Shown here: positions 10,795 through 19,686 of the stretch, one piece after another
Numbering within the stretch: the stretch's first letter is position 1
How the letters are laid out: the number at the start of each line of letters is the position of its first letter
Assembly (NCBI GenBank): GCA_020633295.1
Contig: JACKDW010000008.1
Location: 248,001 to 312,000 of the forward strand
Reading direction: 5' to 3'
Source: Myxococcales bacterium
GTDB lineage: Bacteria; Myxococcota_A; Polyangia; Nannocystales; Nannocystaceae
Length of the DNA: 64,000 nucleotides
Translations under genes and position numbers: made by a program
The notes under the pieces: model-generated
The model's database searches: none
Seen by the model: only the letters and a program-made list of their open reading frames with translations
Told to the model about the DNA's origin: nothing

Positions 10795-11346
10795 CTACCG
10801 CGAGTCGCCGAGCGCCCGGATCATGCACACGCGGTGGCGCGCCGAGAGCCCGCGCGCCTGCTCCTCGTCCACGCGCGCGCGCAGCTCGGGCCCGAGCGCG
10901 CCGCGTCGCAGCGCCGTGAAGCCGCGGCGCGCGTAGAAGGGCGCGTTCCAGGGCACGGCGCGAAATGTCGTGAGGGTCAGGTGCGTACGGCCGGCCGCCC
11001 GCGCGATCGCGCAGACGTGCTCGAGCAGGCGCGAGCCGTGGCCCTGACCGCCGTGCTCCGGCGCGACCGAGAGCTCGTCGAGGTGCGCGTGGCCGTCGAC
11101 GATCGAGGTCACCGCGAAGCCGCGCGGGTCCTCCTGCGGTCCCGCGAGGATCCAGAGCGCGCCGTCTCGGCGGGCGCGCTCCAGGACGGCGAGGGGCAGC
11201 GGCGGCGCGTCGGCGAGGGCCGCGAGGTCGAGCGCCGGCGTCGCGAACTCGGCGGCGCGGAAGCGCTGCCCGGCGCGCACCTCGAGGCGCTGCACCGTCT
11301 CGAGCTCGTCCGGGCGCGCGGGGCGGATCAGCGCGAGCGTCGGCAT
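10795..11346 (-). CDS. GNAT-family N-acetyltransferase
   Basis: About 183 residues. IRPARPDELETVQRLE is the N-terminal strand and helix of a GNAT fold, and VDGHAHLDELSVAPEHGGQG leads into the acetyl-CoA pyrophosphate-binding loop (GGQGHGSRLL, equivalent to motif A, R/Q-x-x-G-x-G/A). NAPFYARRGF is the conserved C-terminal part. The acceptor is unknown. The ATG starting MPTLALIRP was taken; an in-frame start 21 bases upstream is possible. It is divergent from the frameshifted peptidase gene, with about 100 bases between them. Confidence 0.8.
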   Translation of the reverse strand: MPTLALIRPARPDELETVQRLEVRAGQRFRAAEFATPALDLAALADAPPLPLAVLERARRDGALWILAGPQEDPRGFAVTSIVDGHAHLDELSVAPEHGGQGHGSRLLEHVCAIARAAGRTHLTLTTFRAVPWNAPFYARRGFTALRRGALGPELRARVDEEQARGLSARHRVCMIRALGDSR

Positions 11347-11450
11347 GTCGAGCCGAGTATCGCCCACGCCGGCGGGGCTCGCCGACGTCCTCAGGCGCCC
11401 GGGGTCGCCGTCTCAGCTCCTCGAGCGCGACGCCCCTGGGCTGGGCTACG

Positions 11451-13719
11451 ATGGGGCGGATGCCGCTCCGCACGCCCTCGGCCCTGATCTCGTGCTCAAC
11501 GCTCCTCGGGCTCTCGTGCGCGGCGCTGCTCAGCTGCGGTCCGCGCGAGACCGAGCGCGCGCCCGCGAAGCTCGAGGAGCCCGCGAAAGCGGCGCGCGCC
11601 TCGGCGCGCGCGCCCGAGGTGCGCCCGCCGGTGGCGGCGGCGCGGCCCCACGAGATCACGTCGCCCCACGGCGTGCGCGTCGACGACTACTACTGGCTGC
11701 GCGATGACGAGCGCGAGGATCCCAAGGTGCTCGAGTACCTCAAGCGCGAGAACGCGTACACCGACGCCGTGCTCGCGCCGCTGCGAGGGCTCGAGCAGCG
11801 CCTGTTCGACGAGATCGTCGGGCGCATCAAGAAGGACGAGTCGACGCCGCCGTACCGCGATCGCGGCTACTACTACTACACGCGCTTCGAGCCGGGGAAG
11901 GAGTACCCGATCCGGGCGCGGCGCGCCGGCTCCCAAGACGCGCCCGAGCAGCTCGTGCTCGACAGCAACGCGCTCGCGGCCGGGCACGAGTTCTTCCAGG
12001 TCGGCGACTGGGCGGTGAGCCCCGACGGGCGGCTCGTCGCCTGGGCCGAGGACACGGTCGGGCGCCGGCAGTACACGGTGCGCTTCAAGGACCTCGAGAC
12101 CGGCGAGGTGCTGGCGGACGCGATCCCGAATTGCACCGCGTCGCTCGCCTGGTACGCCGACAACAAGACGATCCTCTACGTCGAGAAGGACCCGGTGACG
12201 CTGCTCGGCGTGCGCGTCAAGCAGCACGCGCTCGGGACGCCGACGTCCGCGGATCGGCTCGTGCACGAGGAGCCCGATCACAGCTTCTACCTCTCCGTCG
12301 GCGAGACCGGGGATCACGAGTACGTCACGCTGGAGCTGAGCAGCACCGTCTCCGACGAGCTGCGCTTCGCGCCCGCGGCCGATCCGGCGGCGACCTTCCG
12401 CGTGCTCTCGCCGCGCGAGCGCGACCACGAGTACGAGGCCGACCACATCGACGGGCGCTGGATCGTGCGCAGCAACTGGCAGGCCAAGGACTTCCGCCTG
12501 CTCGCGGTCGCCGACAATGATGTCCCTACGGCCATGCGCGGGGGCTGGCGCGAGCTCGTGCCGCACAGGCCGGGGACGCTGCTGCGCGGCTTCGACGCGT
12601 TCAAGGGGCCACCTCGTGCTCGAGGAGCGCGCGGACGCGCTGCTGCGCGTCCGCGTCGCGCCGTGGGGCAAAGGCGGCGCGCCGGGCGAGTTCTTCACGA
12701 TCGACTCGGACGAGCCGGCCTACGCCGCCGAGCTCTCGATCAACGCCGAGCAGGACGCGAGCTGGCTGCGCTACAGCTACACCTCGCTGACGACGCCCGA
12801 GACGATCTACGAGCTGCACATGGACTCCCGCGAGCGCCGCGAGCTCAAGCGCCAGCCGGTGCTCGGCGACTTCGACCCCGACAACTACGTGAGCGAGCGC
12901 GTGTGGGCGCCGGCCCGCGACGGCGCGCGCGTGCCGGTCTCGCTGGTCTACCGCAAGGGTGCCAAGCGCGAGGGCGGAGCGCCGCTGTACCAGTACGCCT
13001 ACGGCTCCTACGGCTCGTCGGTCGATCCGTACTTCCGCGCCTACTCGCTCAGCCTGCTCGACCGCGGCGTCATCTACGCGATCGCGCACGTGCGCGGCGG
13101 GGAGGAGCTCGGGCGCGCCTGGTACGAGGACGGCAAGCTGCTGCGCAAGCGCAACACCTTCAACGACTTCATCGATGTCACGGAGCACCTCGTGCGCGAG
13201 GGCTACGCCGCGCCGGGCAAGGTCGCGGCGACGGGCGGCAGCGCGGGCGGGCTCTTGATGGGCGCGATCTCCAACATGCGCCCCGAGCTCTACCGCGTCA
13301 TCGTCGCGGACGTGCCCTTCGTCGACGTGGTCACGACGATGATGGACGAGACGATCCCGCTGACGACCAACGAGTACGACGAGTGGGGCAACCCGGCGGA
13401 CAAGCGCTACTACGACTACATGCTGGGCTACTCGCCCTACGACAACGTGACCGCGCGCGCGTACCCGGCGATGATGGTGACGACGGGCCTCTGGGACAGC
13501 CAGGTGCAGTACTTCGAGCCGGCGAAGTGGGTGGCGAAGCTGCGGGTGCACTGGCAGGGCGAGGCGCCGCTCTTGCTGCACACGAACATGGACGCGGGTC
13601 ACGGCGGGCAGTCGGGGCGCTACCGCCAGTACCGCGAGCGCGCCCAGGAGTACGCGTTCATCCTCGGGCAGCTGGGGCTGGCCGAGGCGCCGCCCGCGAG
13701 CGCGCAGGCGCGCGGGTAG
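11451..13719 (+). CDS. Oligopeptidase B-type S9 serine peptidase lipoprotein, interrupted by a frameshift
   Basis: The N-terminal part has a lipoprotein signal (LSCAALLSC), then HGVRVDDYYWLRDD and the beta-propeller typical of prolyl oligopeptidase S9A family, oligopeptidase B subgroup, which cleaves peptides after Lys/Arg. The reading frame breaks in a GGGG run at 12605-12608: one G fewer would restore the expected sequence (AFKG then HLVLEERADALL) into the second frame. The C-terminal half then carries the catalytic fold: HVRGGEELGRAWYEDGK, nucleophile motif GGSAGG, and His in DAGHGGQSGR. Everything outside the break is intact. The cause is either a sequencing/assembly homopolymer error or a recent inactivating mutation. 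The lipoprotein form would act on the periplasmic or cell-surface side. Confidence 0.85.
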
Positions 13720-13734
13720 CCGCGGTCTCGTGAC

Positions 13735-14283
13735 CTACCCGTTCGGGCAGGTCAGCGTGGGCCGGCAGCGGGTCTGCACCGTCATCAGCTCGGAGGGCGA
13801 CTCGGCGTCGGGCGCTCCGACGTAGCAGGACACCTGGTCGTCGCTCCAGCACTGGCAGGGGGTCCACAGGACGAAGCCGCTCGGCGGCGGGATGTAGTCA
13901 CAGCGCCAACCGGTCGTCATGACGTCGCCGGTGAACAGCGACTCGCAGATCGTCGAGACGCTGCCGTCCTCGTGGATCGCCAGGGTGCGCCGATGCGGCG
14001 AGGTGTGGTCCGACCCCGCGGCGAACTCGACGCGAAAGCGCCCGGGCTGCCCCTCCCCGAGGGCCTGGGTGAGGCAGGGGAGCGGGAGGAAGTCCTCTAG
14101 CTGGTCGCCCGCCTCATGCTCACAGCGCGGGCTCAGCTCGGGCTCACACTCGAGCAGCTCCGCAAACGGCGTGGGCGGCGAGACGCCCGTGTCCGTCGCG
14201 TCCGTGCCCGACGCGTCCGGGCCGCAGGCGAGCAGCCCGGTCACGGCGAGCGCGGTCGCAACAAAATATGGTCTTATAGACAT
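13735..14283 (-). CDS. Putative lipoprotein, paralogue of the next gene upstream
   Basis: About 182 residues with lipobox GLLACG. The mature protein is Cys-rich (LLECEPELSPRCEHEAGD, LPCL, STICESLFTG, WRCDYIPPP). It aligns throughout with the neighbouring protein at 14300-14866: shared LLxCEPEL-PRCEHE, SPHR-TL-IH-DG-VS-ICESLFT and GWRCD-IPPP. No known domain is recognised. The shared even spacing of Cys suggests disulfides in an exported fold. The pair looks like a tandem duplication. The start codon lies in a GTCT-TAT-AGAC inverted repeat. Confidence 0.7.
   Translation of the reverse strand: MSIRPYFVATALAVTGLLACGPDASGTDATDTGVSPPTPFAELLECEPELSPRCEHEAGDQLEDFLPLPCLTQALGEGQPGRFRVEFAAGSDHTSPHRRTLAIHEDGSVSTICESLFTGDVMTTGWRCDYIPPPSGFVLWTPCQCWSDDQVSCYVGAPDAESPSELMTVQTRCRPTLTCPNG
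14271..14281. promoter_or_regulatory. Short inverted repeat GTCT-TAT-AGAC overlapping a lipoprotein start codon
   Basis: GTCTTATAGAC overlaps the first codons of the minus-strand lipoprotein gene starting at 14283. It resembles, with one base fewer in the centre, the TGTCTT-N2-AAGACA palindromes that abut start codons near 22.6 and 47.7 kb. Regulatory role is inference. Confidence 0.3.
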
Positions 14284-14299
14284 GTTGATGAAGCGCGCG

Positions 14300-14866
14300 T
14301 TATCGGTCGTCCGGGCAGGACAGCGACGGCTCGCAGTGGTCGAGCACCCTCGTCCACTCGCTGCCCGGGCCCACCGCAGGGTCGGCGACGATACAGTCGA
14401 CTCGGCCGCTCCCGCCGCACGCGCACAGGTTGTAGAGCACGTGCCCGTCGGGCGGCGGGATGAAGTCGCAGCGCCACCCGCTCACCGTCACACGCTCGGT
14501 AAACAGCGACTCGCAGATCGCGGACACTCGACCGTCGTCGTGGATGACGAGGGTGTCGCGGTGCGGTGACTCAGCGTTCTCCGGGATAAAGTAGTCGAAG
14601 GTGTAGGTCCCGGGCTGGCCCGCGCGCAGGGCCTCGGTGGTGCAGGGCAGCGGCACCAGCGCGCAGCAGTTCGGGTCGCCGGGCTCGTGCTCGCAGCGCG
14701 GCATCAGCTCCGGCTCACACTGGAGCAGCTCCTCGAGCGGCGTGGCCGGCTCGGCGCTCGTGTCCGTCGCGTCCGTGTCGCTCGTATCGGGGCCGCAGGC
14801 GAGCAGCGCGAGCACGGCAGAGCGCGGGCGAAAACAAACGAGCGCGTCACCGCAGGATCGTAGCAC
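14300..14866 (-). CDS. Putative lipoprotein, paralogue of the 13735-14283 product
   Basis: About 188 residues, starting at a GTG. A hydrophobic stretch ends in lipobox LALLACG. A Thr/Asp-rich spacer leads to the Cys-rich body (LLQCEPELMPRCEHE, CCALVPLPC, SAICESLFTE, GWRCDFIPPP, CACGG), clearly related to the downstream neighbour. Function is unknown. The two genes are 16 bases apart in the same direction, so they may form one transcript. The N-terminal 12 residues are weakly supported; no other start fits upstream of the lipobox. Confidence 0.68.
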   Translation of the reverse strand: MLRSCGDALVCFRPRSAVLALLACGPDTSDTDATDTSAEPATPLEELLQCEPELMPRCEHEPGDPNCCALVPLPCTTEALRAGQPGTYTFDYFIPENAESPHRDTLVIHDDGRVSAICESLFTERVTVSGWRCDFIPPPDGHVLYNLCACGGSGRVDCIVADPAVGPGSEWTRVLDHCEPSLSCPDDR

Positions 14867-14880
14867 GGGCGCCTGCTCGC

Positions 14881-15324
14881 CTAGTCGACGACGGCGGCGC
14901 GCGTGATCTCGTGGCGGTAGTCGAACATCTTCTGCAGGCGCGGGCGCACGAGCAGGCCGTCGACCGCCCGGCCCAGCGGCCCGAGCGGCGCCTCGTACTC
15001 GATCTCGTCGCGCAGCCGGCAGCCCTCGGGGTGGGGGAAGAACAGGTGCTTGTGGTGCCAGCGGCGAAACGGGCCCTTGCGCATCACGTCTTCGAAGCGG
15101 ACGTTTTTCTCGTAGGCGACGTGCTCGGCGACGATCGTGATCGGCAGCGGCCCGAGGCGCTGGCGCAGGATCACGACGGTGCCGACCTCGAGGCTGGTCG
15201 GCGGCTGGATGACCGTAACGCGCTCCCAGGGCGGGGTCAGGCGGGCGAGCGCGTCGGGGCGCTCGTGGAAGCCGAACACGGCCTCGACGGGGGCGGGGAT
15301 GATGCTCTCCTGGACGAATTGCAT
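14881..15324 (-). CDS. SRPBCC (START-like) family protein
   Basis: A 147-residue cytosolic protein. The opening FVQESIIPAPVEAVFGFHERP, central TPPWERVTVIQPP, GTVVILRQRLGP and FRRWHHKHLFFP, and closing DEIEYEAPLG match SRPBCC-type helix-grip proteins, particularly the stand-alone cyclase/SulA-like group found in many bacteria. These bind hydrophobic ligands in a deep cavity; the ligand here is unknown. It has a normal length for the family and a clear ATG. It is divergent from the sialidase gene, with about 160 bases between them. Confidence 0.72.
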   Translation of the reverse strand: MQFVQESIIPAPVEAVFGFHERPDALARLTPPWERVTVIQPPTSLEVGTVVILRQRLGPLPITIVAEHVAYEKNVRFEDVMRKGPFRRWHHKHLFFPHPEGCRLRDEIEYEAPLGPLGRAVDGLLVRPRLQKMFDYRHEITRAAVVD

Positions 15325-15444
15325 GGGCGCTCGCGCGGGGTCGCGTCGCTACAGTTTGGCAGAGGATCGCGCGCGACGTCAGACGGCCTCGGGCGCGAAC
15401 GCGGCGTCGCGGCGTTCGGCGGTACGCAGGCGCGGGCTGGGTGG

Positions 15445-15474
15445 TTGACGGGCTCGCGGCGTCGCTTCTATGAA
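15445..15474 (+). promoter_or_regulatory. Candidate promoter for the sialidase gene (TTGACG-N18-TATGAA)
   Basis: A -35-like TTGACG (15445-15450) and a -10-like TATGAA (15469-15474) are separated by 18 bases. The GTG start is 8 bases after the -10 box, so transcription would begin at or next to the start codon, giving a leaderless or nearly leaderless message. Confidence 0.45.
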
Positions 15475-15482
15475 CCGTCGCC

Positions 15483-18242
15483 GTGAGGTTCTCCCGCTCG
15501 CGCTCCCACTCGCTCCCCCACTCGCTCGTCCTCTCGCTCCCCCGCTCGCTCGACCTCTCGCTCCCCCTCTCACTCCCCTCTCACTCCCCCCTCTCACTCC
15601 CCCTCTCGCTCGTCCTCTCGCTCGTCCTCTCGCTCTGCCTCGCCTGCAACGGCGGGCAGGCGCCCTGCGACGATGACACGAGCTGCCCGGACACCACCGC
15701 CGGGGGATCGCAGTCCAGCGACGCGAGCGTCACCTCGGACCCTGGCTGCGGGGGCGCGTGTACGGGCGCGTCGGAGACCGCGGACACGTGGACCGGCGGC
15801 GGGCTCCCTCCTGATCTTCCATCGGATCTTCCATCGGATCCTCCGCCGCCGGCGGGCGTCGCCTGGGATTTCGAGGCGGAGCCGCTCGGGGGCGCGGCGA
15901 TCGACGCGCCGCTCGCCGAGGGCGGGGATGTACAGGGCACGATCGCGTGGGTATCGGGGCAGCGCGAGGCCGCGATCGCGGCGCGCGGCCGGGATGGGGT
16001 CGTCGAGCTGGTGGACGCGCACGCGGTGGACTTCGGCGAAGACGACTCGTTCCGCGTCGACCTCACGCTCCGCACCGCGCGTCACGGGCAGGGCGGGGAG
16101 GCCGGCGCGGGCGTCGTCGTCAGCCGCGGCGCGCCGGAGGACCGCGGCTTCTCGCTGCGCGTGCGCGACGGGGCGCTCGTGTTCTCCGTATGGACGGAGG
16201 GACAGGTCAGCGAGGTCGTGAGCAGCGCGCTGATCAGCGACGACCGCTGGCATCAGGTCAGCGCCGCGCGTGACCGCGCGCTCGGGGAGCTCGCGCTCGT
16301 GGTCGACGGCTTCGACGTCGCGCGCGCCCCGGACACGAGCGGCGCGCTCGCCTCCGACGCGCCGCTCTGGCTCCTGGGCGTCGGCGACGAGGGGCGCCTG
16401 TGGGGCGCGCTCGATGACCTGGCGGTTCGACCAGGAGCGATCGAGGCGCCGGAGCCGACGCCGGAGTGGGACGACCGCGAGGTGTTCGCGGCCGGCGTCG
16501 ACGCGGCCGAGGGCTTCAGCTACGCGGGCTTCCGCATCCCGGCGATCGTGCGCGTCGCGAGCGGCGCGCTGGTCGCGTTCGCCGAGGGCCGCGTCGACGA
16601 CACCTGCGACTTCGGGCGCATCCACGTGGTCTCCAAGCGCAGCGTCGACGGCGGCGACAGCTGGTCGCCCATGCAGATCGTGGCGACGGTGGGCGACGGC
16701 AAGGCCGGGAACCCGATCCCGATCGCGGACGGCGAGCGCGTCGCGCTGATGGTGCTCGAGACGCCCTGCGAGCAGGGCAGCGGCTGCGAGTGCAAGGGCG
16801 CGCAGCGCCACGCGATCTACCTCAGCGACGACGGCGGGCAGAGCTGGAGCGCGCGCGAGGAGATCACCTATGACGTCACGGTCGACGGCTGGGGCGGCGT
16901 CCTGCTGGGGCCGGGGTCGGGGATTCGCCTCGAGCGCGGCCCGGACGCGGGGGCGCTCGTGGTGCCCGCCAAGCACGGCGGCTCGGCCCACCTGCTCGTC
17001 AGCCACGATCACGGCGCGACGTGGTCGATCGGCGCCGAGGAGAGCAGCAGCCCGCTCGCCGTCAACGAGTCGACCGCGGCGGAACTCTCCGACGGGCGGC
17101 TGCTGGTGAACGCGCGCTACCAGCGTACGCTCGCGCAGGAGGAGATGGAGCAGACGCTGGGCTTTCGCCAGGTCGGGCGCGTCGACACCGACTGGACGTA
17201 CTCCGACGCGCCGACCTTCGCGCGCACGAGCCAGTTCCGCGGCCCGGTCGTGCACGGCGCGCTGCTCTACCGCGCCGGCGGCCCGCGCCACGGCGACGAG
17301 CCGCGCGTGCTGTTCTCCTTCCCCTCGGGACAGTACGGCACGAGCGCCGGGCGGCGCCACGACATCCGCGTGCACACGAGCCGCGACGACGGCGAGACCT
17401 GGTCGCGGCCGCGCCGGATGATCGGCGGGTGGGCGGCCTACTCCGATCTCGTCACGCTCGCGGACGGGCGCGTCGGCATGCTCTACGAGGGCGGGCACGT
17501 CCTCGGGCCCTCGCTCTCCGCCTACCGACGGCTCCACCTGCTGCGCGCGCGCCCCGAGTGGATCGATCACGCTTCGCTCGTCACCTACACCTTCGAACAG
17601 CTCGCGCCCGGGCAGGAGGTCACGTCGCTCGCGGGCGCGGGGGGCCTCCCGCTCGCGCTGAAGACGACGGGGACCGTGACGACGGTCGCGGGCGAGCACC
17701 ACTCGACCGCGCTGCACCTCGGCGGCTCCGCCTACGCCTGCACCGGGCCGACCGGCGGCGCGGTCGACTTTGAGCGCCGCGACAGCTTCGCGATCGAGGT
17801 CACCTTCCGCACCACCGCGCACGCGGACGGCGGCGCGATCGGATCGGGGACGCTGGTCAGCAAGACCGCGGTGAACACCCAGCCGTCGTGGTGGCTGCGC
17901 GTCGAGGACGGGTCGCTGCGCTTCTTGATGTCGCAGTGCCCCGGGCAGCAGCTCAACTGCGGCCTCGTCACGGGCGCCTGCGACGCGCTGACGGGCTGCG
18001 AGAACGCCGGCGTCAGCGGGGGCCCGAGCGTGGTCGACGGCGCCTGGCACCACGCGCGGGTGTGGCGAGACGCCGAGGGCGAGCGGCTCGTGCTCGAGGT
18101 CGACGGCGAGCTCGTGGCCGAGAGCCCCGCCGCGACGCTCGGGATCGTCACCAACGAGCAGCCGCTGTGCGTCGGCGCGTTCGCGGGCGGCAGCCGCGTG
18201 TTCACCGGGGACATCGAGGGGATCCGGATCGCGCTCCCCTAG
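15483..18242 (+). CDS. Exo-alpha-sialidase lipoprotein flanked by two LamG/concanavalin-like domains
   Basis: About 919 residues. An unusually long Leu/Ser-rich signal ends in lipobox LCLAC (Cys55). After a Thr/Ser/Pro linker, a LamG-like domain spans about 120-320. The sialidase beta-propeller spans about 340-690: the FRIP motif (YAGFRIPAIV, catalytic Arg near 352), four Asp boxes (SVDGGDSW, SDDGGQSW, SHDHGATW, SRDDGETW) and the catalytic Tyr in MLYEGG near 667. A second LamG-like domain (DSFAIEVTFRTT, DGAWHHARVWRD) spans about 740-919. The enzyme should release terminal sialic acids from glycoconjugates outside the cell. Start GTG; promoter and start codon lie only 8 bases apart. Confidence 0.88.
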   Translation: MRFSRSRSHSLPHSLVLSLPRSLDLSLPLSLPSHSPLSLPLSLVLSLVLSLCLACNGGQAPCDDDTSCPDTTAGGSQSSDASVTSDPGCGGACTGASETADTWTGGGLPPDLPSDLPSDPPPPAGVAWDFEAEPLGGAAIDAPLAEGGDVQGTIAWVSGQREAAIAARGRDGVVELVDAHAVDFGEDDSFRVDLTLRTARHGQGGEAGAGVVVSRGAPEDRGFSLRVRDGALVFSVWTEGQVSEVVSSALISDDRWHQVSAARDRALGELALVVDGFDVARAPDTSGALASDAPLWLLGVGDEGRLWGALDDLAVRPGAIEAPEPTPEWDDREVFAAGVDAAEGFSYAGFRIPAIVRVASGALVAFAEGRVDDTCDFGRIHVVSKRSVDGGDSWSPMQIVATVGDGKAGNPIPIADGERVALMVLETPCEQGSGCECKGAQRHAIYLSDDGGQSWSAREEITYDVTVDGWGGVLLGPGSGIRLERGPDAGALVVPAKHGGSAHLLVSHDHGATWSIGAEESSSPLAVNESTAAELSDGRLLVNARYQRTLAQEEMEQTLGFRQVGRVDTDWTYSDAPTFARTSQFRGPVVHGALLYRAGGPRHGDEPRVLFSFPSGQYGTSAGRRHDIRVHTSRDDGETWSRPRRMIGGWAAYSDLVTLADGRVGMLYEGGHVLGPSLSAYRRLHLLRARPEWIDHASLVTYTFEQLAPGQEVTSLAGAGGLPLALKTTGTVTTVAGEHHSTALHLGGSAYACTGPTGGAVDFERRDSFAIEVTFRTTAHADGGAIGSGTLVSKTAVNTQPSWWLRVEDGSLRFLMSQCPGQQLNCGLVTGACDALTGCENAGVSGGPSVVDGAWHHARVWRDAEGERLVLEVDGELVAESPAATLGIVTNEQPLCVGAFAGGSRVFTGDIEGIRIALP
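15487..15640. repeat. Low-complexity CTCGCTC-type repeat tract encoding the signal peptide
   Basis: The first 50 codons of the sialidase are built from degenerate repeats of CTCGCTC, CCCCTCTCACTC and CTCTCGCTCGTC. They encode alternating Leu-Ser-Leu-Pro/Val units. Such a tract can change length by slippage; only multiples of three keep the gene in frame. Confidence 0.75.
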
Positions 18243-18291
18243 CGGCCCCCAGGGAGCTCGCGGAAGGGCGCGGGAGCTCGCGTCACGCGTG

Positions 18292-18297
18292 TATACT
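18292..18297 (+). promoter_or_regulatory. -10-like TATACT directly upstream of a lipoprotein start
   Basis: TATACT is followed 8 bases later by the ATG of the Ig-like lipoprotein, again consistent with a leaderless transcript. No convincing -35 hexamer is seen 16-18 bases upstream. Confidence 0.35.
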
Positions 18298-18305
18298 CCC
18301 GCTCT

Positions 18306-19637
18306 ATGCCCTCGCTTGCGCTTGACTCGACCGTCCCCGCGCGCGCCGCTCTGATCGCCCGCGCGCTGCTCCTGGTCCCCGCCGCGCTCGCGCTCGCCTG
18401 CAGCGGCGGCGGCGAGGAGACCACCAACGACTTCACGGCGGGCAGCACCGACAGCGGGACGTCGAGCGTCACGACGGTGGGCAGCATGTCCGGGCCCGTG
18501 CAGACGAGCGCGGCCAGCCAGGGCAGCGAGAGCGCCGGCACCGAGACGACCGCCGGCGCGACCGAGGTCGAGATGACCGAGGGGACAGGTAACACCAGCG
18601 TCGGGCCGAGCACGGGGGAGCCGACGACAGGCGCGCCCACGAGCACGAGCGATCCGACCACCGGCGATCCGTCGACCACCGGGGAGCCGACCGGCGGCGT
18701 CGCGCCGACGGTGATCGAGACCGCGCCGGCCGACGGCCTGAGCGGGATCGACTACAGCGCGCCGATCGTCGTGACCTTCAGCGAGGCGATGAAGGCGAGC
18801 TCGCTGACGACGAACACCGACGACGACAGCTGTTCGGGCAGCGTGCAGGTCTCGGCCGACGGCTTCACGACCTGCATGCAGATGACGGACCCGCCCGTCG
18901 GTTCGCCCGACCTGACCGAGTGGACGCTGGTGCCCGCGCTGCTGCTCGCGAGCACGGCGAGCTACCAGATCCGCGTGACGACCGACGCGCGCAGCGGCGA
19001 CGACGTCGCGCTCGCGGAGGAGTACACGTCGGCGGGCTTCACGGTCCGCTACTACCACCCGATCCAGATCGACGGGGTCAACGACTTCACCGCCGACGAG
19101 ACGTTCACGAGCTCGACGGGCGGCTTCACCGGCTACGTCGCCTGGGACAAGGCGTTCCTCTACCTCGGCTACGCCGGCGCCGACCTCCAGGACGGCATGG
19201 CCGACCAGAACCTCAAGTGGGTGCTGACCTACCTCGGCGGGGCGAACGGCGGCGCGAGCGGGGTGACCTACAACACCCAGCAGCCCGCGCTGCCCTTCGC
19301 CGCGCGCTGGCACGTGCGCCATCGCCTCGACGAGGGGCTCACCGGCGCGCTCGAGTGGAGCGGCAACGCGTGGGTCGACGCCTGGGCGATAGGCCAGGCC
19401 GACGTCGCGCAGTCGAGCGGCTTCGTCGAGCTGCGCGTGCCGCTGACGGAGCTGGGCGATCCGGAGACGGTCGAGCTGCACCTGACGATGATCAACGAGA
19501 AGGGCCTGGCCGAGTGGACATGGGGGGCGGTCCCGAGCGGCTCGCTCGTGGACAACTACGACCCCGACTACGGCGGCTACTTCGAGTTTGAGCTGCAGGG
19601 CTCGACGGTCCCGGCCGATCACGTCGAGCTGCCCTGA
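18306..19637 (+). CDS. Lipoprotein with bacterial Ig-like (Big_5) domain and carbohydrate-binding-like domain
   Basis: About 443 residues. Lipobox ALACSG, then a long Ser/Thr/Gly linker (about 25-135). Residues 138-250 start APTVIETAPADG and continue IVVTFSEAMKASSL and TLVPALLLASTASYQIRVT, the pattern of the Big_5/SbsA Ig-like domain. Residues 255-430 (IQIDGVNDFTADETF, GYVAWDKAFLYLGYAG, GFVELRVPLTELG) look like a family-9 carbohydrate-binding or DOMON-type sandwich. It probably binds glycans at the cell surface. It starts 63 bases after the sialidase on the same strand but has its own -10-like box. Exact domain names need a profile search. Confidence 0.7.
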   Translation: MPSLALDSTVPARAALIARALLLVPAALALACSGGGEETTNDFTAGSTDSGTSSVTTVGSMSGPVQTSAASQGSESAGTETTAGATEVEMTEGTGNTSVGPSTGEPTTGAPTSTSDPTTGDPSTTGEPTGGVAPTVIETAPADGLSGIDYSAPIVVTFSEAMKASSLTTNTDDDSCSGSVQVSADGFTTCMQMTDPPVGSPDLTEWTLVPALLLASTASYQIRVTTDARSGDDVALAEEYTSAGFTVRYYHPIQIDGVNDFTADETFTSSTGGFTGYVAWDKAFLYLGYAGADLQDGMADQNLKWVLTYLGGANGGASGVTYNTQQPALPFAARWHVRHRLDEGLTGALEWSGNAWVDAWAIGQADVAQSSGFVELRVPLTELGDPETVELHLTMINEKGLAEWTWGAVPSGSLVDNYDPDYGGYFEFELQGSTVPADHVELP

Positions 19638-19686
19638 GCGGCGTCGCGTCGGCCCCGGCCGCGCCGTCGCGGGGTACCCTGGGGGC

